Shown here piece after piece: positions 16,810-26,202 of a DNA stretch of 36,229 bases. The position numbers were made by a program, and so were the translations under genes. Source of the DNA: Clostridiales bacterium (GTDB lineage: Bacteria > Bacillota > Clostridia > Peptostreptococcales > Anaerovoracaceae); assembly GCA_012523915.1 (NCBI GenBank), contig JAAYSU010000055.1, forward strand, positions 1-36,229. The letters run 5' to 3'. The notes below the pieces were generated by a model that saw only the letters and a program-made list of their open reading frames with translations, was not told where the DNA came from and made no database searches. The stretch's first letter is position 1; every line of letters starts with the position of its first letter.

Positions 16810-18195
16810 TTATTCAGCCTCCCTTATGGGCAAGCTGACCTTAAGCTGGGTCCCCTTATCTAGCTCGCTTTTTATTTCAATAGTTCCACCCATCAATTTA
16901 ATTATCTCATCGGAAATAGATAAGCCTAATCCTGTCTGGGATTTACTTGATTTTCCTTTATAGAATTTTTCCTTTATCCTTGGGAGATCTTCTTCCGATA
17001 TTCCACAACCCGTATCTTCAACATAAAAGTAGAAGTTGTCTTCATCATTTATTGCTTTAAGTGTGACCCTGCCGCCTGAGGGTGTAAATTTAAAGGCATT
17101 GTCAAGTAGGTTAATGAACACCTGTTTTAATCGGTTAGGATCTGTGTAAATGATAGTGTCTTCAAAATTATGTTCAACCTTAAAATTTATTCCTAAAGCA
17201 AGAGCCCTTTGTGATAATTGAATACGGATATGATCTATTAGGTCGCCGATATCTGTCTTTTCATTTTGCAAACTAATATTTCCCGTAACAAACCTTGAAA
17301 AATCTAAGAGTTCACTTACCATATCACTTAGCCTATCACTTTCTTTTTCTATAATATTTAAGCCGTCTTGAAGTAACTCTTTATCTTCATAGCCATGCAT
17401 AAGGGTAACAGCCCAGCCCTTTATTGATGTCAGGGGCGTACGTAGCTCGTGGGAGACAGATGATATGAAGTTGTTTTTAAGCTCATCTTTTTTCATGATT
17501 TCAGCTGCCAGATAGTTTAAAGTATCAGATAGCTTTCCCACTTCATCCTTTGTACTTTCATCACTTTTTACATTAAAGTTTCCCTTAGCCATCTCTTCCG
17601 CAACCGAAGTGATTCGTTTCATAGGTTCAGTGATAGTTCTAGCTAATATCAGGCTAACTAGCCCCGTGAAGAGGACTACTATAGCCCCGAAAAAAAGATA
17701 CTTATATGTAATTATCCGAATCTCTTTATTTACCTCGCTTAAAGAGGCTATGAACCTCAAGACTCCGATTTGCTTGTCATCGACTACCAAAGGATAGGAT
17801 GCTGCCATTACTCTATCCCTGTCATAGGGGACATTGCCAATCCAGCTGCTCTTTTCTCCCTCTAAAGCCTTTAAAAGATCATCGGCTTTGTAATCAGTCA
17901 AAGTACCGTGGGAATTCATTAAAACATTACCGTTTTGATCGATGATTTCAACCTGAGCCGAGGTCTGTTTCCAGAAAGTATCTACATTATTTATTATATT
18001 CTCTTGAAGAGTGGAGTCTGAAAAATACCTTATATAGATATCTTTTGAAGTTTCAAGTTGGTTAAAAAGGGTTTCTTCCAGGTTATTGTAATAGTTGCTA
18101 CGTATGCCTGTAATAAAGAAGATTTCTAATATGATAACGGTGATGAGGATAATAAACATAAAGCTTATTACCATCTTTCTTCTTATACCTGACAT
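16810..18195 (-). CDS. Sensor histidine kinase (extracytoplasmic sensor, HAMP, HisKA, HATPase)
   Basis: FISSVSHELRTPLTSIKGW, RLKQVFINLLDNAFKFTPSGG, VEDTGCGISEEDLPRI, TGLGLSISDEIIKLMGG. Confidence 0.95.
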   Translation of the reverse strand: MSGIRRKMVISFMFIILITVIILEIFFITGIRSNYYNNLEETLFNQLETSKDIYIRYFSDSTLQENIINNVDTFWKQTSAQVEIIDQNGNVLMNSHGTLTDYKADDLLKALEGEKSSWIGNVPYDRDRVMAASYPLVVDDKQIGVLRFIASLSEVNKEIRIITYKYLFFGAIVVLFTGLVSLILARTITEPMKRITSVAEEMAKGNFNVKSDESTKDEVGKLSDTLNYLAAEIMKKDELKNNFISSVSHELRTPLTSIKGWAVTLMHGYEDKELLQDGLNIIEKESDRLSDMVSELLDFSRFVTGNISLQNEKTDIGDLIDHIRIQLSQRALALGINFKVEHNFEDTIIYTDPNRLKQVFINLLDNAFKFTPSGGRVTLKAINDEDNFYFYVEDTGCGISEEDLPRIKEKFYKGKSSKSQTGLGLSISDEIIKLMGGTIEIKSELDKGTQLKVSLPIREAE

Positions 18196-18881
18196 CAGTC
18201 CTCTTCCCCCAATCTATAACCGAATCCCCATACAGTTTTTATCACTTGGGGGTTGGAAGGATCATCCTCTATTTTTCCCCTCATCCTTCTTATATGTACA
18301 TCCACCGTTTTTAAATCTCCAAAGTAGTTTTCACCCCAGACGCTATTCATAATTTCATTCCTCGAAAAGGTTTTTCCGGGATTCTTCATAAGTAACTTCA
18401 ATATTGCAAATTCTGTAGGAGTCAAATCTACTTCCTGCTCATTTTTATATAGGCGCTTTGCTTCAAGGTCTAAGATAATTTGTTTAAAATAGATATTGTT
18501 TGAATGCTGTTTTTGAAACCTCCTTAAATTAGCGCGGATCCTTGCTACAAGCTCCAAGGGATTAAAAGGCTTAACCATATAATCATCAGCGCCAAGCTCT
18601 AGGCCCATGATCTTATCCATGTCTTCGCCCCTTGCCGTGAGCATGATGATGATTATCTGGGGGTTTTGTTTTCTCAGCTTCATACAAACTTCAAAACCGT
18701 CGATGCCTGGCAGCATTACATCTAGAATAACAACTTGGGGATTTAATGATTTAGCTAGGCTTAGTGCTCTTTCCCCGTCCTCTGCTTCCAGAACTTCAAA
18801 ATTACTACGGTTTAGGTTTACAGCTATGAATTTACGTATAGAAGTTTCATCTTCTACTACCAAAACTTTAATTTTGTCCAT
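18195..18881 (-). CDS. OmpR/PhoB-family response regulator
   Basis: VLVVEDETSIRKFIAVNL, VVILDVMLPGIDGFEVC, LGADDYMVKPFNPLELVARIRA, winged-helix C-terminus VDVHIRRMRGKIEDDPSNPQVIKTVWGFGYRL. Confidence 0.97.
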   Translation of the reverse strand: MDKIKVLVVEDETSIRKFIAVNLNRSNFEVLEAEDGERALSLAKSLNPQVVILDVMLPGIDGFEVCMKLRKQNPQIIIIMLTARGEDMDKIMGLELGADDYMVKPFNPLELVARIRANLRRFQKQHSNNIYFKQIILDLEAKRLYKNEQEVDLTPTEFAILKLLMKNPGKTFSRNEIMNSVWGENYFGDLKTVDVHIRRMRGKIEDDPSNPQVIKTVWGFGYRLGEED

Positions 18882-19040
18882 ATCATACTTTCCTCATATC
18901 TTTGAATCAAATTGTACCACAGTAGGCAGGAATTAATTAATTTAAAATTAAAGTTTAACCCTTTTGTAACTAATGTTAATCAGTTCTTAAATTATAGTAT
19001 TAGCTTTGTCTGTAAAATATAGCTAGAAGGGGGTTGGGGC

Positions 19041-19973
19041 ATGAATAAGAAGCTGATTAATTCAATACTAATAGTAATCGCTGTTTTAATTGTGTTTGTA
19101 TTTCTGGGCTATAAATTTCAGGGGGAAAAAGCACTTATTTATGCAGAGGAAAAGCTGGTACAGCAGATGTCTAGAAATAAAGAGCTGGATGAAAGGGCGA
19201 ACAAGCTTGAAACAAGGATAAGTGAACTTGAAGTTATAGTAAATGACTATGAAGAAAAGATTAAAGAGCTGGAGAATGAGCTTGAGGCATGGAAAAAGAA
19301 ATACAATACATTAAAGTCAGAGAAAAAGGCTCAAAAAAATAAACAAGAAGAATCTGTGGCCTATATAACCTTTGATGACGGGCCAAGTAAGAATACGCTT
19401 AAGGTATTGGATATCCTTAAAGAAAAGAGTGTAAAAGCTACTTTTTTTGTTGTAGGTACTAATTCTTCAGGGGACCCGGGGATATATAGGCGAATAATTG
19501 AAGAGGGGCATGCTATCGGTAATCATACTTTTTCACATAACTATAGTTACATATATAAATCAGAAGATAATTTCATGGAAGATTTTATAAAAATGGAAGA
19601 TACCTTATTAAATGAAGGCATAAAGACCGATATAATGCGTTTCCCCGGAGGATCGAGTATAGGTTCGAGCAAACATGCCAAGCCCAGCCTAATAAAAAGA
19701 TTGACTGAAAAAATAAGAGAAAGGGGGTATGATTATTTCGATTGGAGTGTAGATTCTAAAGACGGGATTAAAGAACTTAGGGCTGATGAAATATATGACA
19801 ATGTGATATGTAAAAGCAATGATCTTGAGGGAGACTTGGTCATTCTTTTCCATGACAGTAATACAAAGGACACTACTGTCGAGGCTCTGCCCAAGGTTAT
19901 CGATGAACTTAGGAACAGGGGATATAAGTTCGATTCATTATCTAAAGGGGTAGTTGATATAAAGCACAAATAA
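19041..19973 (+). CDS. Polysaccharide deacetylase with membrane anchor and coiled coil
   Basis: VAYITFDDGPSKNTLKVLDILKEKSVKATFFVVG, GHAIGNHTFSHNY, MRFPGGSS, LVILFHDS. Confidence 0.93.
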   Translation: MNKKLINSILIVIAVLIVFVFLGYKFQGEKALIYAEEKLVQQMSRNKELDERANKLETRISELEVIVNDYEEKIKELENELEAWKKKYNTLKSEKKAQKNKQEESVAYITFDDGPSKNTLKVLDILKEKSVKATFFVVGTNSSGDPGIYRRIIEEGHAIGNHTFSHNYSYIYKSEDNFMEDFIKMEDTLLNEGIKTDIMRFPGGSSIGSSKHAKPSLIKRLTEKIRERGYDYFDWSVDSKDGIKELRADEIYDNVICKSNDLEGDLVILFHDSNTKDTTVEALPKVIDELRNRGYKFDSLSKGVVDIKHK

Positions 19974-19997
19974 TACCATAAAATCCGGCAATAAATG

Positions 19998-20026
19998 TTG
20001 TATATTTCCAAAATTTGTGATATTAT
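19998..20026 (+). promoter_or_regulatory. SigmaA-like promoter of the GGDEF gene
   Basis: TTGTAT-N17-TATTAT; places the transcript start downstream of the ORF-track start and supports ATG 20071. Confidence 0.5.
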
Positions 20027-20070
20027 TTAGACAATACAGAAAATTCGTTAATTTTTTGTCGGAGATTGAT

Positions 20071-21912
20071 ATGAACTTCGCCTTTCGTCGTCATTTAAAA
20101 TTCCTACTTCTTATAGTAGCTGTTATTGTAATTGGGCTATCTGTTTATTATTTTACCCAAAACTTAGATAGCCATATTAATACTGATATCCAAGGAAGGC
20201 TTGCAAATACAACGGATTATATATCTAACTATTACAAACTGAAGTTAGAAGGCGAACTCTCAGTTTTAGAAACTCTAGCCTTTTGTGCAGCCAAGGAAGA
20301 GGATATGGCTAGCTCAGAAATTCTAAGGGTAAACATGTTGGATGTCCAGCTAGTATCTAACTATTTCTCAGTTTTCGCTATTGATAAAAACGGCAAGGAT
20401 ATTACTGCCGACGGCAAGCCCCTCACCTTTGACAGCAGCGAATATCTCCAAAGAGCCCTTAATAATGAGAGGGGAATATCAGACTTAATAATTGATAGAA
20501 GAACTTACAAAAAAGCTGTTATTCTCTATACCCCCATAGTAGACGAAGAAGAGATAAAGGGCGCCCTCTGTGCATACACTACCTTTGAAAGCTTCAATAG
20601 CTCTGTGCACATATCTACCTACGACAAGATGGTAAATTCATATATTATTGCAGGTGATGGTGAAGTAATAGTAAGCCCTGACATGGGAAGGATATCTATT
20701 TTTAAAAATAATTTTTTTTCATATCTAGCTGATTCTAGCATCTGCGGATCTGATACTATTGTCGACAACTTTAAAAGGGGAGAGGAAGGCTTTTTCTGCT
20801 TTGAACATAAGGATAATAGCCATTATGCCTATTACAAGCCCCTTGGCTTAAAGGACTGGTATACAATTTGTGAAGTGCCACAAAGCTACGTAGATCAAGA
20901 ATTTAATACTATTAGAAATATAGCTATGTCATTGTTTATAGGACTAGCAATTGCTTTCCTATTAATCCTCATATTTATAATCATAGCAGAAAGACAAAGT
21001 AATCGGGAATTACAAAAAACTAATGAAGAGCTCAGGATAAACGACATGAGATTTAAAATGCTAACATCCCTATCACGTGATGTCATCTTTGAATGGGACC
21101 TTGAAAAGGATTCGATTATCTTTCCTAACGGACCTAATAAGAGAATATTATATCAGCCTATAGAGAAGGGTTTCCCAGAAAAGGCTGTAGAAGAAGCCCA
21201 TGTTCATCCTGAAGATGGAGCAAAATTTATCCGTTTCCACAGGGATATTCCTGACGATATGGAGAAGATTACAGGTGAATTCCGTCTTAGGGAGAGGGGC
21301 GATAAATTTATCTGGTGTCGCTTTGAGGAAAGGCTTATTCGTGATGAGAAGACAGGAAAGGTTGTAAAAGTAATTGGTTGGATTGTGGATATCGACAAAC
21401 AGAAGAAAAAGCTTGAAATGCTTGAATTAAAGACACGAATAGATAGCGGAAGCGGATTATATAACAAGCTTTCAACAGAATTGCAAGTAAAAGAATGTCT
21501 AAAAAAATACGCTAGAGATAGACATGCAATGATTGTAGTAGATATTGATGATTTCAAGATGATAAATGATAAAAAAGGCCACCTATATGGTGACCAGGTA
21601 TTAAGTGATACTGCTAAAGTCTTAAAGTTGTGTTTCAGAGAAACAGACATATTAGGCAGGATCGGCGGGGACGAGTTTATGATTTTGATAAAGAATATAG
21701 AAAGTGAAATTTCTGTAGCTTATAAGGCTGCTAAGATTCTTAGGTATATTAATAATGTCCACAATGTAACGGCAAGTGCGGGAATTGCAATATATCCTGA
21801 GGATGGAGAAAGCTTTGAAGAACTCTATCACAATGCTGACCTTGCCATGTACCAAGCCAAATCTCAGAATAAGAACAGATATGTATTCTATAATGAACTA
21901 GATGATGATTAA
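20071..21912 (+). CDS. Diguanylate cyclase: membrane-anchored dCache-like sensor, PAS-like domain, GGDEF
   Basis: RIGGDEFMILI active site; DIDDFKMINDKKGHLYGDQVL; TASAGIAIYPEDGESFEELYHNADLAMYQAK; Cache-like extracellular part; ATG 20071 chosen. Confidence 0.9.
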   Translation: MNFAFRRHLKFLLLIVAVIVIGLSVYYFTQNLDSHINTDIQGRLANTTDYISNYYKLKLEGELSVLETLAFCAAKEEDMASSEILRVNMLDVQLVSNYFSVFAIDKNGKDITADGKPLTFDSSEYLQRALNNERGISDLIIDRRTYKKAVILYTPIVDEEEIKGALCAYTTFESFNSSVHISTYDKMVNSYIIAGDGEVIVSPDMGRISIFKNNFFSYLADSSICGSDTIVDNFKRGEEGFFCFEHKDNSHYAYYKPLGLKDWYTICEVPQSYVDQEFNTIRNIAMSLFIGLAIAFLLILIFIIIAERQSNRELQKTNEELRINDMRFKMLTSLSRDVIFEWDLEKDSIIFPNGPNKRILYQPIEKGFPEKAVEEAHVHPEDGAKFIRFHRDIPDDMEKITGEFRLRERGDKFIWCRFEERLIRDEKTGKVVKVIGWIVDIDKQKKKLEMLELKTRIDSGSGLYNKLSTELQVKECLKKYARDRHAMIVVDIDDFKMINDKKGHLYGDQVLSDTAKVLKLCFRETDILGRIGGDEFMILIKNIESEISVAYKAAKILRYINNVHNVTASAGIAIYPEDGESFEELYHNADLAMYQAKSQNKNRYVFYNELDDD

Positions 21913-22436
21913 TACATATCTAGGAATCTTTTTAACTTCTTAATAAGCAGCAATGCTGCCAGTATCTTTATTATATCGCCGGGTATAAAGGGGATAACGC
22001 ACATTAGCAGTGCAGACCAAAGGTTAACCCCTGTCAGATAGATAAACCATAATGTGCCAAGGGCATAGCAGGCTACTATTCCTGCCAGCAGAGCCAATAA
22101 TAAGTGCTTAGTTGAACTATAGATTCTTCCTATTATAAATGCAGCTAAAATATAGCCTATGATATAGCCGCCTGTGGGCCCAGTCAGTATCCCCAAACCT
22201 GAGGTCAGGCTGTGAAAGACAGGTACGCCTACAGCACCTAAGAGAACATAGATAATCTGACTAATTGCCCCATATTTTGCTCCAAGCAATCCTCCTGCTA
22301 AAAACACCGATAGGGTAGCAAGATTTATTGGAACCGGTGAAAAGGGCAGGGGGATTGAAATTATTGAACAAATTCCTGTAAGTGCTGCAAAGAAGGCACA
22401 TAGTATCAGCCCTTTAGTTTTCATCTGAGTCTCCAA
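21909..22436 (-). CDS. bioY: Biotin transporter S component
   Basis: IPLPFSPVPINLATLSVFLAGGLLGAKYGAISQIIYVLLGAVGVPVF, GPTGGYIIGYILAA. Confidence 0.95.
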   Translation of the reverse strand: METQMKTKGLILCAFFAALTGICSIISIPLPFSPVPINLATLSVFLAGGLLGAKYGAISQIIYVLLGAVGVPVFHSLTSGLGILTGPTGGYIIGYILAAFIIGRIYSSTKHLLLALLAGIVACYALGTLWFIYLTGVNLWSALLMCVIPFIPGDIIKILAALLLIKKLKRFLDMY

Positions 22437-23406
22437 GTCTTACCGTTATTTCTCCTGAATTGAGTACTTCTATACTTCCGTCTTCCTTTTTCACTACAAG
22501 CCCTCCTTGCTTATCAATGTCAATTGCCCTTGCTTCAAACTGATCATTCCCTCTATAGACAGAGATATCCCTTCCTATAACCATGCTTCTTTCCTTGTAT
22601 TCAGAGATGAACTTCTCACTATTCAGATCTTCACACAGATCTAAGACTTCATCTATAATGGCTGCTGCCAAGCGGTTTCTCGTATCCTTTATTTCCTCAC
22701 CTGAATCAAACAAGGATGTGGCGGTTTGGCTTAAGTCTTGAGGAAAATCCTTAGTTTTAAAATTAAGTCCTATACCTATCACAATGCTGTCTATGGTTCT
22801 TGTTTCAAAATTAGTGATAGCTTCTGTTAGGATTCCACACAGCTTGCGGTTATTAAGATATATGTCGTTAACCCATTTGATCCCAGCTTCTACTCCATAT
22901 ATCTTGGATAGAGCACGGCATACTGCAACTGATGCTGCCGTAGTAACCAATATCCCTATATCAGCAAAATTGTCAGTCTTTAGTATGATGCTGAGATATA
23001 TTCCTGTTCCCTTAGGGGAGTAGAAGCTTCTTCCAAGCCTTCCTCTTCCCTTAGTCTGTTCATCGGCTATAACTACTGTGCCATGGGAGGCTCCATCTAT
23101 AGCCATCTTCTTTGCCAGCTGGTTGGTGGAATCAAGGGTTTTAAATACCTGAATCTGATCCCCCTTTATTTTGTTGCTTTTAAGGTTTACTAAGATTCCC
23201 TCTTTGGATAAGAGGTCGCTTTCTTCCGAGAGACTATATCCCCTATTAGTTACAGCTTCTATCTGGTAGCCCTTATCCCTTAGGGCTTCTATTCCTTTCC
23301 AAACTGCCCCTCTAGAAAGATTCAATTTCTTCGCGATCTTTGAACCTGATACAGGCTTTCCTCTATTTTCTTCAAGTATTTTTAATATCATATTTTTTGT
23401 AGACAT
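22414..23406 (-). CDS. birA: Biotin operon repressor / biotin-[acetyl-CoA-carboxylase] ligase
   Basis: N-terminal HTH NLSRGAVWKGIEALRDKGYQIEAVTNRGYSL; ADEQTKGRGRLGRSFYSPKGTGIYLS; GIKWVNDIYLNNRKLCGILTE. ATG 23406 chosen (MSTKNMILKILEENRGK). Confidence 0.95.
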   Translation of the reverse strand: MSTKNMILKILEENRGKPVSGSKIAKKLNLSRGAVWKGIEALRDKGYQIEAVTNRGYSLSEESDLLSKEGILVNLKSNKIKGDQIQVFKTLDSTNQLAKKMAIDGASHGTVVIADEQTKGRGRLGRSFYSPKGTGIYLSIILKTDNFADIGILVTTAASVAVCRALSKIYGVEAGIKWVNDIYLNNRKLCGILTEAITNFETRTIDSIVIGIGLNFKTKDFPQDLSQTATSLFDSGEEIKDTRNRLAAAIIDEVLDLCEDLNSEKFISEYKERSMVIGRDISVYRGNDQFEARAIDIDKQGGLVVKKEDGSIEVLNSGEITVRLGDSDEN

Positions 23407-23447
23407 AAAAAAACGCCTCCTACTTATATTAGCAGACGTTTTTTCCA

Positions 23448-23481
23448 ATTGTCAACCTTAAATTAAAACTAGGTTGACAAT
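23448..23481. promoter_or_regulatory. BirA operator upstream of birA-bioY
   Basis: ATTGTCAACC-N14-GGTTGACAAT perfect 10-bp inverted repeat; matches the known BirA-site architecture (TTGTNAAC-N14-GTTNACAA-like). Confidence 0.85.
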
Positions 23482-23483
23482 AC

Positions 23484-23810
23484 TTAATATTTTCCGTATT
23501 CAGCTATTTTTTGTCCTTGGGTATTGATCTTCAAGGAATCAATTACTTTCTTACGCTCTTCCTCCAGAACCTTTATTACATCCTTGTCGATCTGTGTTAT
23601 GAGTTTAATCAAAGTGTCTATCTGAGAGATCTGGGATTCTGTATATGATTCTTTTTCTTCATCTGGTTCCTGCAGTTCTTGAATAAGATCTAGTCTTTTA
23701 TCAAGAAGTTCATCTAGCTTCTCCCAGTTTTCAGCATTGCTTAATATCTCTTCACTTATCTCAAGACACTTTTTTAAAAGCTCAATTTTCTTTTCATATG
23801 TATTATCCAT
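23484..23810 (-). CDS. FliT-like flagellar chaperone/small coiled-coil protein
   Basis: 108-aa helical protein directly after fliS; position and composition only. Confidence 0.5.
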   Translation of the reverse strand: MDNTYEKKIELLKKCLEISEEILSNAENWEKLDELLDKRLDLIQELQEPDEEKESYTESQISQIDTLIKLITQIDKDVIKVLEEERKKVIDSLKINTQGQKIAEYGKY

Positions 23811-24192
23811 GTTGTTTACCTGAACGTGCGAGCTTATCAGCCTGTTTGAATGTGTTCTTCAAATCATCAACTAATGAAAGAATATCTTTTATGAGTCCGG
23901 TATCCTTTTCTACAATGGCTTTAGATAAGCTACCAAACATAAAATTATACATATCCCTTAGTTCGATAGAAATGGCATAGTTCATATCTAACGAATGGTT
24001 GAGGGTTGAAATTATCCTCTGAGCCTTTGAAACACAATCGTATGATTTTGCAATATTATCCCTATTGATTAGAAAGATTGAAATGCTGAGTTGTTTCGAG
24101 GCTTCTTCCAAGAGCTTGACAACTACTTCACCGCTTGTAAGCGTCTCCAATGACTGCATCTTATACTGTTCTAAAACATTTGCATGTTGCAT
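23803..24192 (-). CDS. fliS: Flagellar export chaperone FliS
   Basis: LEQYKMQSLETLTSGEVVVKLLEEASKQL ... AQRIISTLNHSLDMNYAISIELRDMYNFM. Confidence 0.9.
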   Translation of the reverse strand: MQHANVLEQYKMQSLETLTSGEVVVKLLEEASKQLSISIFLINRDNIAKSYDCVSKAQRIISTLNHSLDMNYAISIELRDMYNFMFGSLSKAIVEKDTGLIKDILSLVDDLKNTFKQADKLARSGKQHG

Positions 24193-24207
24193 TATTTTAC
24201 CCCTTTC

Positions 24208-26082
24208 TTAGTAGTAAGTGTTGCTGAACTGCATTAGCATTAAACTTTGTTCGTTTAATCTTTGAATTGCAGTTTCCATAGCTGTGAACTGTCTCCACAG
24301 CCTGCTTTCTTCATTCTTCAAGCGCTCTTGTAATAATCGGATGGTATCGTTTATTCTTTTCATTCTATCGAATATGCTGTTTTCGCTCTCAGATGAAGTA
24401 GATTTCAAGCCAGCTACATCTATAAGAATCCCACGCTGTCCCTTTACCCCTGAAGTTTTTGTATATGATGTTATTAAATCATTAATCTTGTTTGCTAACC
24501 CATTTTCTGAGGTAAAGAACTTGGAGATCTCAGCACTCTTTGTCTTTAAAGCTTCCTCCAGCTTATTTTCATCTATTTTAAGCTTACCGTTTTCCTGGTA
24601 GCCGGCAGAAGTTATTCCCATTTGATGAAGCGAAATGCCGACTCCTTCAACGCTATTCATCATGACGGTCTGCAGTTTTGAAGCAAGACCTCTTAAAATG
24701 CTATCTCCACGAAGGACACCGGATTTTGCCTTTTCTTCCCACTTCTCGATTTGTTTTTCTGACATCTCTTCCTTCTGAGCCTCTGAAAGAGGAGGGAAGT
24801 CCCTATATACATTTTCTTTTACTAGACCGTTAATTAGGTCGATCATGGTGTTGTAATCTTCTACGAATTTTTTAATAGGCTCCATTAAAGTTGTGGGGTC
24901 ATTTCTCATAGTTATTACAACAGGATCCTCCGATGTTTTAAGCAGGTCGATGATAACTCCGCCAATATTTACACTGTTTGAGCTTCTAGATATAAGCTGT
25001 CCCTCAACAGTAAGCAATGCATTTTTTCCGTAGGTTACTGAAGCACCTTCTCCCTTAAGTCCTAGAACTTCCATGAGGTTGCCCTCTGTCTCTTCTATCA
25101 CTATATTTTCGCCGATACCTGATTCATCAGCAACTAATGAGAAAGTATCTGAGATAGAAGAGTAGGATATTCTTACCCCAGCATCGCTTGTGTTAATCTT
25201 ATGAATCATAGCCGAGATAGAATCCATTTCACTGAATTTAAACTCCACTGAGTTAATAGTGAACTGATAGGTTCCACCTAGGCCAGGAGTAAGCTCTTTG
25301 GCAAAGGAAGAATATTTAATAGGACTATTTAAAGATAACTTGTTGGATTGTCCGCTTTCAAAGCCCAACATTTCAAGTATGTCAGTATCTTCTCCAAGGG
25401 CATTTAGCGTTAGCTGTGATCCTTTTGCTTCTATAGATAGAAGATCGTCTATGAAGGATACCTTTATTATCCTATCATCTTCATGCTTAATACCAAATGC
25501 ATCGTCTATGGCCGATTGAAGTGCTTGTTCTAAACCATCAACTTCAACCTTGTTAGCAAAGTCCTGATCAAAGGTAACGGTTTTTACCCTGCCGTCTAAA
25601 TTGATAGCTATATGTCTTGGTGCTTCTCCTATAGCATCAAGGAAAGCTGAAATGTCATCAACTGTTAAGCTTGCAGAAAGTCCTCTTGTGACACCTTCTT
25701 TGCTCTGTATAGTCTGGTTGGTTGCCAATTGAATAATATTTTCAATAGCAATACTTCCTTCAGAGGACTGGCCGGTAGTAGTTACGGATACAGCTGAAGA
25801 TTCAGTAACAGCCTTTACCGTATTAAAAAAGCCTGCGCTTCTAAAATTGCTAGCAGAAAGTAGATCCAAGTATGAACTTTGGAATTCCCTAAGTGCTTCT
25901 ATTACAGTTCGATAGCCATCCTGCTTCCACTCAAGGAGCTGGAGACTTTGCTGTTGTTTAACAATTTTCTCACGACTGGCTGCAGTTAAGCTCTGCACCA
26001 GTTCATCTATATCCATTCCGGATACTAATCCGCCAATACCAGTCTTTGCCGATATTGAATTTAGTGTATTTATACTATTCAT
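24208..26082 (-). CDS. fliD: Flagellar hook-associated protein 2 (filament cap)
   Basis: GLVSGMDIDELVQSLTAASREKIVKQQQSLQLLEWKQDGYR; C-terminal EESRLWRQFTAMETAIQRLNEQS. Confidence 0.93.
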   Translation of the reverse strand: MNSINTLNSISAKTGIGGLVSGMDIDELVQSLTAASREKIVKQQQSLQLLEWKQDGYRTVIEALREFQSSYLDLLSASNFRSAGFFNTVKAVTESSAVSVTTTGQSSEGSIAIENIIQLATNQTIQSKEGVTRGLSASLTVDDISAFLDAIGEAPRHIAINLDGRVKTVTFDQDFANKVEVDGLEQALQSAIDDAFGIKHEDDRIIKVSFIDDLLSIEAKGSQLTLNALGEDTDILEMLGFESGQSNKLSLNSPIKYSSFAKELTPGLGGTYQFTINSVEFKFSEMDSISAMIHKINTSDAGVRISYSSISDTFSLVADESGIGENIVIEETEGNLMEVLGLKGEGASVTYGKNALLTVEGQLISRSSNSVNIGGVIIDLLKTSEDPVVITMRNDPTTLMEPIKKFVEDYNTMIDLINGLVKENVYRDFPPLSEAQKEEMSEKQIEKWEEKAKSGVLRGDSILRGLASKLQTVMMNSVEGVGISLHQMGITSAGYQENGKLKIDENKLEEALKTKSAEISKFFTSENGLANKINDLITSYTKTSGVKGQRGILIDVAGLKSTSSESENSIFDRMKRINDTIRLLQERLKNEESRLWRQFTAMETAIQRLNEQSLMLMQFSNTYY

Positions 26083-26108
26083 ATTTACAACCTCCCTGTA
26101 TGCTTATT

Positions 26109-26135
26109 ATATCGGCTTAAGATTAGAAAACTTTA
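26109..26135 (-). promoter_or_regulatory. Sigma28 (SigD/FliA) promoter of fliD
   Basis: Minus strand TAAAGTTT-N11-GCCGATAT, essentially consensus. Confidence 0.85.
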
Positions 26136-26202
26136 GCATCTAATTATTCAATTAAGGTAGGTTTTAGGTTATAATATTACAAAAGGGGTAAGAGATTTAA
26201 CT

